Assembly (NCBI RefSeq): GCF_019393635.1
Contig: NC_057861.1
Location: 54,945,532-55,009,531, forward strand
Length of the DNA: 64,000 bases
Source of the DNA: Dromiciops gliroides
Taxonomy: Eukaryota > Chordata > Mammalia > Microbiotheria > Microbiotheriidae
Direction: 5' to 3'
Shown one piece after another: positions 1 through 9,699 of the stretch (position 1 is the stretch's first letter; each line of letters begins with the position of its first letter). The notes beneath the pieces were generated by a model that was not told the DNA's origin, did not search any database, and saw only the letters and a list, made by a program, of their open reading frames with translations. The translations under genes were made by a program, and so were the position numbers.

Positions 1-334
1 ACCTGGCCCATCTGTCACTCCTTGGGCAATCTGGTGAGTTCTCTCCTCTTGGAGTCATGATATTGTTGTTGAACTTAGTGTGGACATGAACTTGGGCACG
101 GCTTATTGATTTTAAGAACTGCCGAGCTCAAGAAGATCCTCTACCTCCAGTCTCTCTCCATAGCAGAGATTAGAGGTTAGCCGACCACATGAAGGACTAT
201 GACTGTGACTGTGACTTACATGACTAACAGCAACAGTGAAATAAGAGCGGTGACTGTGATTATTATTTTTTTCCCACTACAATGAGTTTCTTGAATGGTG
301 AGGTAGATGAAATGCCGATCATAAAGAGTCAGGA
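1..334. other. No feature recognised
   Basis: Left edge of the window. I see no repeat signature, splice-bounded open frame or RNA gene here. A short GACTGT-rich patch lies near 195-215. Confidence 0.5.
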
Positions 335-520
335 AGACCTGTTGAAATTCTGCCCCAGACACTCACTACCTGTAGGACCCTGGGCAAATTCCACTGCTCT
401 GTGCCTCAGTTTCCTCATCTGTAAAATAGGGACACTAATTACACCTATCTCTCAGGGTTGTTTTGAGGATCCAGTGAGATAATACAGGCCTTAAAGAGCC
501 ATAAAAATGCTATTACTATG
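335..520 (+). repeat. MIR-type SINE fragment
   Basis: Contains the MIR core logic in order: a GACACTCACTACCTG-type block, CTGGGCAAATT, then CTCAGTTTCCTCATCTGTAAAAT and the GAGATAATAC/AAAGAGCC 3' segment. It ends in a short GTG/GAT-rich tract (about 517-555). Confidence 0.8.
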
Positions 521-573
521 ATGGTGGTGGTGGTTGTGGTGGTGATGATGGTGGTCAGGGACATTTTTTTCCC

Positions 574-645
574 TTGTATCTTCCACAATGCCTACCATAG
601 CATCACACACATAGTAGGGCCTCTATTAAGATGATCTGAATGAAT
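574..645 (+). repeat. L2 3' tail fragment
   Basis: Reads like the end of L2: a CACAATGCCTACCATAGCA block followed by CACATAGTAGG and a GAATGAATGGG tail. Confidence 0.5.
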
Positions 646-734
646 GGGTTCTACTGAATATTGGCCAAATAAAATTGCTGAATCATCTGGCAGAACTAGA
701 AGAGACCTGAGGACACTCATCAACGCTATCTCAC

Positions 735-1000
735 AACTGTGTGGCGCATTAAGGTTTGTAAAGCACTTTCTTTTGAACGACCCTGTGAGGTAAAGTGGTA
801 TAATGTTTATTATCCCCATTTGATAGATGAAGAAACAGGCTAAGAGCCTAAGTTGGAAGGGCCACAAAACACAAAATAGTGGAGTTGAAAAGGACCTTAG
901 AATGCAGAACCTAAAAAAGGACAAGAGGATGTTAGAATGTAGAATATAACATTCTGGAGCTGGACAAGAGAACACAGAGCATGTCAGTGCTGAAAGGGGC
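735..1000 (-). repeat. MIR fragment plus decayed tail-unit repeats
   Basis: 735-855 is an antisense MIR (GTTTGTAAAGCAC, TATTATCCCCATTTGATAG, GAAGAAACAGGCTAAG). From about 860 to 1000 the sequence repeats a degenerate unit of roughly 35 bp built on TTAGAATG...CTGGA..AGG, the antisense of the GGTCCCTTCCAGCTCT-type SINE tail seen elsewhere in the window. Confidence 0.6.
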
Positions 1001-1690
1001 CTCAGCAAATAGGTCCAGGCCATTACGAATACATCTGTGACCTTTTGCTGGGACTGAGTTTGTAAAAGAACCTTCATGAGGTCTTTTAATGTGCCAAAAT
1101 AAAAAATTCGAATGTAGCAACAAGAAAATAACATCTTGTGACTATTACTACCCTCCTCCCACTTCTTCATACAAATGCTAAATTTGTTCCCATTGTGGAT
1201 ATATTTGGAAAGAGGCTTGAGAGAGGGGAATGAATAAGGTGCCCACAAAAACTCAAAAATAGACATGCAGTGAATAGTCAGACCTCGGGCTTCCAATCTG
1301 TGCCACGGAGCTCCAAGAATGAAAAGGCTTGTTTCGGAAACCTCCTTACACTGAAGGCCCAAAGGCAGCCACTGACTCCTTGGCCCAGATTGGGCCCATT
1401 AAAAGCAATTATGCGGCAACAAGAAAAGGCCAGCCTGTGACTATGCAGCCTGCAAGGCTGTGTGTGGTGGTGTTTATCGCCTGAGCTCCGGAGTGGGGGG
1501 TGGATGACTGTCAGATCATGTGAAGACCTGCAACCCTCGGGACGACCCTGGGCAACAGGATCCCTTGTGAGCAGGGGCAGGGGAAGGGAAGCTGAGGTCA
1601 GTGCTCTTCTCAGTCTTTTTTTCCCCTTCCCGTTATGCAGGAAGCTCAGTCACATTGGCTTGGCACAAGTTCAAGAGGTTAGCTAAGGAT
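1001..1690. other. Low-repeat stretch
   Basis: No interspersed repeat recognised. 1250-1470 is well-mixed unique sequence including GGGCCCATTAAAAGCAATTA, the sort of island worth a conservation check. An antisense open frame across 592-1362 starts in repeat debris and shows no protein-family signature, so I do not call it a gene. Confidence 0.4.
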
Positions 1691-2070
1691 TGATGAGGGT
1701 GAAATGCTAAAAAAGGGAAAGAAAGAAAGAAAGAAAGGGGAAAAAAAAGACAGGAAGAAATGGAGAGTGGAACCAGAAAGGCTGGCAAAGTCCTGCTCAA
1801 CCTGTGGCAGAGGCTCCTTTTCTTTCCCCAGCAGTAACAGAAGCCAGACAGCTTCTTGCACATTCTCAGGGTGTTCTTCATCATAATCTCAATAACATGG
1901 TTGGGGAGAAGGGAGAGAAGAGAGAGGGAAAGAAGAATCCCAGGCAAGGGGAAGAGAACAGCAGAAAGACTAGAATAACAGCAGCTTAAAGCGAGCATGT
2001 GAATAGTCCCAAGCAAGAGATACTCAGCAATAACATCTCACTAGATTCAGAAAGACCGACTCCTAAAAGG
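1691..2070. other. Purine-rich low-complexity stretch
   Basis: GAAA and GGGAGAAG runs around 1715-1770 and 1900-1970. The overlapping open frames on both strands come from base composition. No gene is supported. Confidence 0.5.
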
Positions 2071-2073
2071 TCC

Positions 2074-2324
2074 TGGGGCAGCTGGTTGTGCAGTGGATAG
2101 AGCTCTGGACTTGGAGTTAGGAAGACCTGATGTGCAAATACAACCATGGACACTTACCAGCTGTGTGACCTTGGATCAGTCGCTTAATCCCTATTTGCCT
2201 TAGTTCTTCATCTGTAAAATGGGGGCACGCTGGAGAAGGAAACAGCAAATCCCTCTAGTATCTTTCCCAAGAAAATCCCATGGACTAAAGTCCATGGAGA
2301 GTAGACTAAATGATTGAACAACAA
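2074..2324 (+). repeat. Mar1-type SINE with RTE-like tail
   Basis: tRNA-type head (GGGGCAGCTGG..GTGCAGTGGATAGAGC), body with CAGCTGTGTGACC and CATCTGTAAAATGGGG, then a distinct tail (GGAGAAGGAAACAGCAAAT, AGAAAATCCCATGG, ATTGAACAACAAG). The tail resembles the 3' end of RTE/BovB LINEs, as known for marsupial Mar1. Confidence 0.75.
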
Positions 2325-2369
2325 GAGTTTTGAAAGGGATTAGGAGTTCCAAGAGGCGGAGGTGAGGAG

Positions 2370-3080
2370 TAAGAACACACTGATAGTAAGATGAGAAGAG
2401 CCAGGAGAATGATTTTTATAGTAACAATAAGATTGTAAAGAGAAATACCTTTGAAAGATTTAAGAACTCTGATCAATGGAATGATCCACCATGATTCCAG
2501 AAGATTAACGATGAAGAATGGATTGCATTTTTCCTAAGTCCTTCCAAGAGCATCTTGCTTATCATTTCTTACTGCACAATAGTGTTTCATCCTAATCTCA
2601 TCCCACAATCTGTTCAGCCATTTATTCCCCAATTGATGGGAATCACCCCCATTTCAAATTCAACTTTAAAAAAAAATCTTTTAGGGTATCAACCTAGTAT
2701 TGGTATTGCTGACTCAGAGAGTACGCATGGTTTTATAGTCCTTTGGCCAAAGTTTCAAATTGCTCTACAGAATGTTTGAATCAGTTTACAACTTTACCAA
2801 GAGTGTATTAATGTGTCTCATTTTCCCCATATCCCCCACACGATTCATCATTTTCCTCTGCTGTCCTATTATCCAAAATGATGAAGAATTTTACCTACCT
2901 CTTGACAGAAAGGTGATGGACTCAGGATGAAGAATAAGGAATAGATTTTTACATGGTCAGGGTAGGAATTTGTTTTGTGTGATTTAGCCTTTCTTACTAG
3001 GGTTTTTTGTTTTTGTTTTTGTTTTTCAATAGGGGAGGGAGGTGGGGAGAGAAAATAAATGCTTATTAATTGGAAAATGA
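2370..3080 (+). repeat. L1-type 3' end, split by an antisense L1 fragment
   Basis: The sense 3' end is in two parts. The first (about 2370-2519) has GAGCCAGGAGAATGATTTTTATA and TTAAGAACTCTGATCAATGG. The second (2877-3080) has AGAAAGGTGATGGACTCAGG, TTTTTCAATAGGGGAGGGAGG and an A-rich end. Between them lies an antisense L1 piece. The two halves join cleanly at a 13-bp repeated AATGATGAAGAAT. Confidence 0.7.
2520..2876 (-). repeat. L1 internal 3' fragment (antisense)
   Basis: Antisense marsupial L1 sequence, recognisable by TCATTTCTTACTGCACAATAG and CCCCAATTGATGGG. It is flanked by AACGATGAAGAAT (2507-2519) and AATGATGAAGAAT (2877-2889). It lacks the usual L1 poly-A end, so the 3' part is missing although a direct repeat flanks it. 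Confidence 0.7.
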
Positions 3081-3109
3081 TGTAAATAACTGGTATTTAG
3101 ACTTCATCA

Positions 3110-3265
3110 TTTACGAAATAATTCTAATGACAGCCATTTCTATTGTGCTTTAAGATTTACAAAACACTTTGCTTATAGCAACCTAGTGAGGAAGAGAATA
3201 AGCATTATTTCCCCTATTTTACAGTCCAAGAAACAGATGAAAGCTCAGAGAGATTAATAGACTTG
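3110..3265 (-). repeat. MIR fragment
   Basis: Antisense MIR: GTGCTTTAAGATTTACAAAACAC, TTTCCCCTATTTTACAG, CCAAGAAACAGATGAAAGCTCAGAGAG. Confidence 0.7.
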
Positions 3266-3292
3266 CCCTCCTGCCCTGCCCTCACCTCTCCC

Positions 3293-3650
3293 CTTCTTTT
3301 TTCTTTTTTTCATTGAAGAATTCAAGAAAGCTCATTTATTCTTCAATATGAACAGAGGTAAGCAAGTAGCATACTCATAAGGTCTAAAACACCTAATAAA
3401 AAACCTGTAAATTTAACTTTAAACTCAGTCGTTTTTATTATACTAAACATATTGAGGTCCATTTTGCCCTGAGCTAGTGAACATCACATATAATTATTAA
3501 ACTACCTTTGAGATTCAGCTTTGTCTCCTGATTACATTCCAAAATATCAGAAGTATAAAAAAGGGTTCATTCAGTCCACCTTGTAAGCTGACCAATGGTT
3601 TGATTCAATTAATATTTATTTGTTGCCCTTCTCTCCCAGGATGATATAGT
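3293..3650 (-). pseudogene. Possible retrocopied 3' UTR of unknown origin
   Basis: Read on the minus strand, this ends in an A-rich tail (T-rich 3293-3311 on plus) with an AATAAA signal at 3335-3340, about 20 nt before the tail, as in a processed retrocopy. Upstream is AT-rich and stop-filled, like a 3' UTR. I do not recognise the parent transcript, and target-site duplications are not convincing. An unknown SINE or LINE tail is possible. Confidence 0.35.
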
Positions 3651-3653
3651 ATT

Positions 3654-4355
3654 TGTGATAAAATAATGGGATTTAGCCGATACTCAAATGCCCACCTGGA
3701 GATTAATCTAAACTGACTGAATTAAGTGAGAGTGATTGACTGCTGATTAGCTTAATTCAAGTTAACTACATTGTAATCACACCTGGCTAGCCCTTAAGAA
3801 GGTATTGTTCAGGGCAGCTAGGTGGTGAAGTGGACAGAGCACCGGCCCTGGAGTCATGAGGACCTGAGTTCAAATCTGACCTCATACACTTAACACTCAC
3901 CAGCTGTGTGATCCTGGGCAAGTCACTTAACCCCAATTGCCTCACAAAAAAAAAGAAAAAAAATTTAAATTTAAAATTAAAAAAAAAAAGAAGGTATTGT
4001 TCTCAGAAGCTAGACTTTGAACTTAACTCGAGACCACCTTCAAGTCCAATGACCAATGGATTTGGATGACGGTACCAATCCAGCTTGAAGCAGTGTGTAA
4101 GGACCGCCCATGCTCTGGACCTATAAAAAGCTTCCACAGTCAGTTTGCTGGAGAGTTTGTGATTGAAGCAGGCTTGTGGTGGAGGACTTGAGGAAGAACC
4201 AGATCAGGCTGGAACTCTAGGCTAGATAGGCCTTTTCTTAACTTTCTGAACTCCATGTGAATATCTGTATGCTTTAATAAATGTTTAATGCCCCAAAACT
4301 GGTGCTAAAGCTTCTAATTTAAGGCGATCACACAATTTAGATTTTAAACATCACA
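3654..4355 (+). mobile_element. Solo LTR of an endogenous retrovirus, interrupted by a SINE
   Basis: Begins TGTGATAAAATAATGGG and ends ACATCACA, so it has TG...CA ends. It is about 510 bp once the inserted SINE and its duplication are removed. It contains a TATA-like CTATAAAAAG near 4121 and AATAAA near 4276, spaced as in a retroviral U3-R-U5. No internal retroviral genes adjoin it. I could not find a clean flanking duplication, so the ends may be off by a few bases. It differs from the TGTGGT LTRs at 7853 and 32668. Confidence 0.6.
3811..3987 (+). mobile_element. WSINE1-type SINE in the LTR
   Basis: Full-length copy with a long A/T-rich tail. Perfect 15-bp TSD AAGAAGGTATTGTTC at 3796-3810 and 3988-4002. 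It inserted into the LTR, so it is younger than the LTR. Confidence 0.95.
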
Positions 4356-4416
4356 CATTCTATTAGGTGCTATGTGGACCTCTCCCCTTCTTGAATGATG
4401 AAGTGCCACACATGGT

Positions 4417-4420
<4 letters not shown>

Positions 4421-4453
<33 letters not shown>
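4421..4453. repeat. (TG)n microsatellite
   Basis: Uninterrupted TG dinucleotides over about 33 bp, in sequence with no other feature recognised (4356-4630). Confidence 0.98.
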
Positions 4454-4454
<1 letters not shown>

Positions 4455-4639
4455 CCCCTTAATGCTTTGCTTTATTCCTAGCCAGAGTATCCTTCCCCCC
4501 TTCCCTTGTAGTTCTAGATTCACAATCAAACCAGGACTATTATTACAACTGAAAAGGTTGTATTAAACTATTCCCTTATGACTTCATTGACTATTCCTGT
4601 GACTTCCTTTAAATTTTTTTTTTTTTACTCCTGTGACTT

Positions 4640-4800
4640 CCTAAACCCAAAATACCTTTTCTTGGCTACCACTTCCCCCTGTTATAATATGAGCTCCTTG
4701 AGGGGCAGGGCCTACCTCCCCATTTGTATATATAATCCCAACTCAGCTTAGAACTTGGCACTTGGCAAGTCAAATGCTCAAATATTCCTTCATTCATAAA
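4640..4800 (+). repeat. L2 3' end fragment
   Basis: Typical L2 3' UTR: ATGAGCTCCTTGAGGGGCAGG, a CTTAGAACTTGGCACTTGG block and a CTTCATTCATAAA tail. Confidence 0.7.
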
Positions 4801-4814
4801 GTAAAAAATGGCCA

Positions 4815-4968
4815 GGGCAGCTAGATGGCACAGTGGATAGAGCACCGGCCCTGGAGTCAGGAGTACCTGAGTTCAAATCCTGCCTCAGACACTTAACACT
4901 TACTAGCTGTGTGACCCTGGGCAAGTCACTTAACCTCAATTGCCTCACTAAAAAAAAAAAAAAAAAAA
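4815..4968 (+). mobile_element. WSINE1-type SINE
   Basis: Full-length, with an 18-A tail. A short TSD (AATGGCCA/AAAGGCCA) flanks it. It inserted at the end of the L2 tail. Confidence 0.93.
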
Positions 4969-5109
4969 GGCCATTGTGACTTGTATCCTGATTTCAAATT
5001 CAGTGCCTTGTCTGTACACTGATACACTTAAGAACTGTGGTCACACAAGTATGCAGAGAGTCTCAGCTCGGGTGGTGGTCTTTGAAGGGTCACAGAAACT
5101 TTCACTTTA

Positions 5110-5276
5110 TTTATCTATTTATTTGTTTGTTTATTTATTTGCAGAGCAATGAGGGTTAAGTGACTTGCTCAGGGTCACACAGCTAGTAAGTGTCAAGTGT
5201 CTGAGGCCAAATTTGAACTCAGGCCCTCCTGAATCCAGCACCAGTGCTTTATCCACTGTGCCACCTAGCTGCCCCC
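5110..5276 (-). mobile_element. WSINE1-type SINE
   Basis: Antisense copy whose A-tail has become a TTTA-type microsatellite (5106-5135). TSD AGAAACTTTCACTTTA before and AGAACCTTTCACTTTA after. Confidence 0.92.
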
Positions 5277-5390
5277 AGAACCTTTCACTTTAGATGAAAC
5301 TTTGATAGAATCCTTCACATCTCATAACGTTTTTGGGGAAGTCTGGACATTTTTCAAAAATATTTTTTCAATTAAAAATTATATTATTGG

Positions 5391-5530
5391 GTGGCTAGGT
5401 GGCACAGTGGATAAAGCACCGGCCCTGGATTCAGAAGTACCTGAGTTCAAATCTGGCCTCAGACACTTGACACTTACTAGCTGTGTGATGCTGGGCAAGT
5501 CACTTAACTCCCATTGTCTTGCCGCTCCCA
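5391..5530 (+). mobile_element. WSINE1-type SINE
   Basis: Head GGTGGCTAGGTGGCACAGTGG to TTAACTCCCATTGTCTTGCC. Almost no A-tail remains. The open frame across it is a SINE translation. Confidence 0.9.
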
Positions 5531-5544
5531 AAATGATATTAACA

Positions 5545-6170
5545 TTTTCTTGGTATCATTTGATTTTTTAAAATAAAAGTATTTTTATCATTTTCCAGTT
5601 ACATGCAGAGACAGTCCCCAACAATTTTTTTTTTTTTTTGGTGAGGCAACTGGGGTTAAGTGATTTGCCCAGGGTCACACAGCTAGTGAGTGTTAAGAGT
5701 CTGAGGCCAGATTTGAACTCAGGTACTCCTGAATCCAGGGCCGGTGCTCTATCTACTGTGCCACCTAGCTGCCCCCCAACATTTGTTTTTATAAGATTTC
5801 CAATTTCCAATTTTTCTCCCTCCCTCCCCTAGACAGCAGGCAATTTGATATAGGCCACATATATACAATAACACTAAACATAAGTATCATTTGACTTTAC
5901 ATTACCTTCATTTCCCAATTTATTCCATCTACTACTCTACCCCTAAGAGAGCCACCTCTTATAGCAAAGAATAAGAAAAGAAGTAGTTCAGCAAAGCTCA
6001 CCAACGTCAACCACGACGTACAATATACAAAGTTCCACACCTATAGCACCCCTTCTCTGCAAAGGGAAGGAGGTGCAGTCTCACTCCTAACATAGTTTAA
6101 TACAATTATACTCAGTGCTCAGTTGTAATTAAAACAAAAATTATAGCTACAAGTAAGTGTGGTTTTAAAG
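5545..6170 (-). repeat. L1 3' end (antisense), with nested SINE
   Basis: Antisense marsupial L1 3' UTR: TTTTTATCATTTTCCAGTTA, TTCTCCCTCCCTCCCCTAGA, GACAGCAGGCAATTTGATA, then AGTAGTTCAGCAAAGC. It is 5'-truncated and split by the SINE at 5628-5776. Confidence 0.8.
5628..5776 (-). mobile_element. WSINE1-type SINE nested in L1
   Basis: Antisense full-length copy with a T15 tail. TSD CCCCAACAATTT/CCCCAACATTT. It interrupts the L1 3' UTR. Confidence 0.93.
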
Positions 6171-6299
6171 AGAAACATTTTTTTGGAGAAATTTTATTCT
6201 AACTGACAATATTACAAGCAACTCACCATATTTATGGGAGTGTTGACAAACAACAGAAATATGGTTTCACAGACCAATGTGACCTGGTAGCTAAACAAG

Positions 6300-6520
6300 T
6301 GAATGTAATTTGGGAGTGACATTCTAAGAATCATGGATCCCAGAGCAAGGGAAGTGACAGTCTCATTGTCCTCTGCCCTGATCAAATCACACTTTGCATA
6401 TTGTACTCAGGTCTGGAGCCTAGCAATCAGGATGGTAAAGAGACCTGAAATCATGCCACATGGGGATTGGTTGAAAGAACTGGAGAAGAAATTGTTGAAA
6501 TCATATGTATTTGGTACTTG
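6300..6520 (+). repeat. L3/CR1-like LINE fragment
   Basis: The plus-strand translation from 6333 contains SSALIKSHFAYCTQVWS, matching the C-terminal reverse-transcriptase region of CR1/L3 LINEs. The adjoining 6520-6930 is AT-rich with nothing recognised. Confidence 0.55.
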
Positions 6521-6934
6521 AATTAGACTCATGAATTTTTTTAATGGTCACAGTAGTCTTGGTTATTAATCCTTTTGCTTATTCTCTTTAAACTTCTTGA
6601 TTTTACTCAGTTATCCATAAAGGGAATTGGTATGAAACATATTAATAATACAAAAATTAAGAATATAAATGGACACTGGTTATTCTACATTCATTCTGCT
6701 AAAAGAGATATATGATCACATTGTCTTGGGTTACTTACTATTGTACACATTAGCAAATCTATTCCAGATCAATAAGAACCCAACTTTAGGACCATGTGAT
6801 TGGTTTCAATCTGTTTCCTATGGATCTAAACATTAGCTGAATGTCTACAGCAAATGGGTACACTACAAATTCATTTTATCCAACCCTAATTAGAACCTTG
6901 TTGAAGTAAGTCAATCCTTATAGTCTGCATTGCT

Positions 6935-7852
6935 TCACCACCCCCCTCAATTGATTTTCTATTTCACTCTCTACAGAAGTTATTCAAAACTGTTTTTTCT
7001 CAAATCTCTCATACCACCCCTCTCATCAATCTCTCAGCTGAGGACTTTGTCTCACTTAAATGAGAAAACTGAGGCCCAACATTAGCACCCTCCCCCCCTT
7101 TCTTCAGCTCAAAGTTCCTCGACCTCATCTTCCATTCTTTATTCCTTTCTCCCTGTTTCTGACGAGGTGACCCTTCTCCTTGCCAAGACCATCCCCTTGC
7201 AAGTGTATTTGATCTCCAGCCCCTTCTATCTTCTCCAGTAGGCTGCATCCTCAATCATTCCCTCTTCTCTAATCTTCAGACCTGTCCCTGTCTCCTAGTT
7301 TTCCCCCTCTTCCCTTCAAGGATGTCCCAGTCTATCCCATCTAAAAAACTGTCACCACATTCTATAATCTTCTCCAGCTATTATCTTATCTCTCCTCCTT
7401 TTCTTAGCCAAACTCCTTGAAAAAGCTATTCATGCCAACTGCCTCCCTTTCCTTTCTCTACTCACTCCTCAACCCTTGATAATCTAGCTTCTGACCTAAT
7501 CAATCAACTGAAACTGATCCCTCCAAAGTTCCCAGTGAAGCCTTAATTGCCAAATCTGATGGTTGCTTTTGATCTGTATCCTTCTGCACCTCTCTGCAAC
7601 CTCTGACACTGCTGATCGCCCTCTCCTTATGGATAGTCTCTCCTGGGTTTTTATAGCACTGCTCTTTCCCGTTTCTCCTGTTTCCCACCTGTCTGACCAC
7701 TTCTCAGCTTCCTTACTGACTCATCCCCTGGATCATGCCTCCTAACTGTGGATGTTGCCCAAAGTTCTGTCCTAGCTTTCCTCTTCTACTCCTATACCTT
7801 CTCCTGATGGCCTCATCAGCTTCTGTGGATTTAACCAACATCTCTATGCAGG
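6935..7852 (+). repeat. L2 LINE, reverse-transcriptase part (5' half)
   Basis: Sense L2: the segment at 7510-7850 follows the RT coding order (TTCCCAGTGAAGCCTTAATT, GACACTGCTGATCGCCCTC, CTCCTGGGTTTTTATAGCAC, GTTCTGTCCTAGC, AACCAACATCTCTATGCA). The last block lies at the start of the YADD catalytic motif, where an LTR interrupts it. Frames are broken. The remainder is 8326-8515. Confidence 0.8.
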
Positions 7853-8321
7853 TGTGGTAAAATATGAAAGTTTTTAACAGTCGGTTAGGATAACTGAAAG
7901 ACGCCAGTTTTTCAAGGACCACCCTTTTGGGGAGGAGATGAACAGTCCGCCTGCTGCGCATGTCAGACTGCCGGCAGGGTTTTTGACTTCCGGGGTGGAG
8001 AGAACGAGAGTGGGCCCTTTTTGCCTGCTTGGCGGGACTCCTGACGACGCGGCACAGACTCTCTCTCTCCAAAGGTGGCCTTTTCGGTTTGGTGAGTTTT
8101 TATAAGGAATATAGACTAAGCTTAGACTTAAAGACGATTTGTATTGTGTTTCTACTTTCCTATCCTTCTAATCAACATCACCTTGTGACTATCATAACTA
8201 TAAATAAAAAGGTCTATCTAGAAAACCAAAAGCTTCTTCCATTTACTAGTTTGGGAGATAAATTAAGGGAAAGGTTAAGTAGGGGAGATTTATGATCTAA
8301 TATCCAATTTTAAATCTCACA
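7853..8321 (+). mobile_element. Solo LTR, TGTGGT family
   Basis: 469 bp with TG...CA ends, an AATAAA at 8203-8208, and a perfect 4-bp TSD CAGG (7849-7852 and 8322-8325). A 4-bp duplication fits gammaretrovirus-like (class I) integration. It is homologous along most of its length to the LTR at 32668-33186 but diverges in U3 (about 7925-8065). No internal sequence remains, so it arose by LTR-LTR recombination. Confidence 0.9.
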
Positions 8322-8325
8322 CAGG

Positions 8326-8515
8326 CAACTCACAGACACGCAGAGAGGCAGCCCTGGTTTCTCCCTCAAGCTTTAGTCCTGCAACCCCTGTATGAGCCTA
8401 CTGGACTTTTCAAATTGGATGGCCCAGAGCCATCTCAAATTCAACAGGTACAAAATCAACCTTATTATCTTTCTTCTTAAACTTTCCCTTCTTCCATAAC
8501 ATAAAAACCATTTCC
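8326..8515 (+). repeat. L2 LINE, reverse-transcriptase part continued
   Basis: Resumes L2 after the LTR: GAGCCTACTGGACTTTTCAA, CATCTCAAATTCAACAGG, AAAATCAACCTTATTATCTT, the stretch that encodes SNRHLKLNMSKTELLIF in intact L2. Confidence 0.75.
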
Positions 8516-8526
8516 TGCTCTCGAGG

Positions 8527-8775
8527 GGATCACAATCTAACTGGAAGACAACATGCAAACAACTATGCACAAACAAAATATTTAAGGATAAATTAGAGAT
8601 AATCAACAGAGGGAAGACCCTGGCATTAGTGGGGATTGGGAAAAGCTTCTTGAATAACGTGGGATTTTAACTGAGACTTGAAGGAAGTTAAGGAAGCTAG
8701 GAGACAAGGATGAAGGGCAGCATTTCAGGCACGGAATGAAAGTACCCGGGAAAAAGCATGGAGGTGGGAAATGGA
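8527..8775 (-). repeat. L2 3' half fragment (antisense)
   Basis: Antisense L2-related sequence (GGGATCACAATCTAACTGGA, AGATAATCAACAGAGGGAAG, GGATTTTAACTGAGACTTGA, GCATTTCAGGCACGG). The same family recurs at 21463, 34885, 51755 and 61715. Confidence 0.7.
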
Positions 8776-8999
8776 GTGTGTTTCGAACCTCATTAACATT
8801 ATTCCTCTTGCTCCACTCTGACAGTCATGTCACCCGGCCTTCTCTCTGTCCCTCTCACTGTTTAGTAAGGGAAGAGCAGTCACAGAATATGCCTGGTTTG
8901 GAAATCACTTTCACAGACATGTAGAAATCCCTAAGTTCTCAGTCAACAATACAGTCATGCAGAATTGCAGATAATTTGCTACAGTCAGAATAACTCTTG

Positions 9000-9215
9000 A
9001 AATGGGGAGATGTCTGGGTCCTGATCTTCCTACCATGGGCAAGCTGTTTAACCTCTCATGACCTTGGTTTTATCATCTGTAAAATGAAGATAACAACATC
9101 TCCAGACCCGGACTCACAGGGTTGCTGTGAGGGCCAAAGGAGACAATGCATACCAAGCTTTGCAAACCTACAAATGATATAGAAATGCTAGCAGCATTAT
9201 TGTTATTGTTATTAT
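9000..9215 (+). repeat. MIR-type SINE
   Basis: Near full 3' two thirds: CTGGGTCCTGATCTTCC, GGGCAAGCTGTTTAACCTC, ATCATCTGTAAAATGAAGAT, CACAGGGTTGCTGTGAGGG, then an ATTATTGTTATT end. Confidence 0.85.
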
Positions 9216-9260
9216 TACTAGGAATAGAAGGCAGTGCAACATAGCATTAAGAACACTGGG

Positions 9261-9440
9261 TCAAGGGACAGCTAGGTGGCGCAGTGGATAAAACACCAGC
9301 TCTGGATTCAGAAGGACCTGAGTTCAAATCTGTCCTCAGACACTTGACACTTACTAGCTGTGTGACCCTGGGCAAGTCACTTAACCCTCATTGCCTTGCA
9401 AAAAAACCCCAAAACCCAAACCAAAAACAAACAAACAAAA
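9261..9440 (+). mobile_element. WSINE1-type SINE
   Basis: Full-length with a CAAA-rich tail. Perfect TSD AAGAACACTGGG (9249-9260, 9441-9452). Confidence 0.95.
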
Positions 9441-9584
9441 AAGAACACTGGGACGGGTCAGGAGAACTGGATCAGAGTCCAGACCTACCAACTGTCTATG
9501 TGATCTTAAGTAAAACACGTTTCCACTTTAAGACTGAGTTTCATTATACGTTAAAGGAGGGGGTTGGACTAGATGAATTCTAAT

Positions 9585-9670
9585 GTTCCTACCATTTCAC
9601 GTTCTAAGGACTTCCTCCTCAGACTGCTATGTTCTAAGATCCTTTCCAGCTCTGAATTCTTTGTTCTAAA
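9585..9670 (+). repeat. Tandem SINE-tail units
   Basis: Three degenerate copies of a unit with GTTCTAAG..CCTTCCAGCTCTGA at about 36-bp spacing. It follows a MIR-type tail (GGGGGTTGGACTAGATGAATTC). Confidence 0.5.
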
Positions 9671-9699
9671 TTCACTTGTCAGGTGCAGATCCTATGATC

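Noticed and set aside
592..1362. 256-codon antisense open frame
   Set aside because: It crosses a MIR and tandem tail repeats, has no domain signature, and its length is compatible with chance in this composition.
3820..3900. tRNA gene
   Set aside because: The SINE heads descend from a tRNA and retain A/B-box-like sequence, but they do not keep a full cloverleaf and are repeated throughout.
5638..5832. Recurring peptides such as [25 protein letters not shown]
   Set aside because: They appear at dozens of sites because they are the antisense translation of WSINE1. The sense counterpart (DKAPALDSGGPEFKSGLRHL) is likewise not a gene family.
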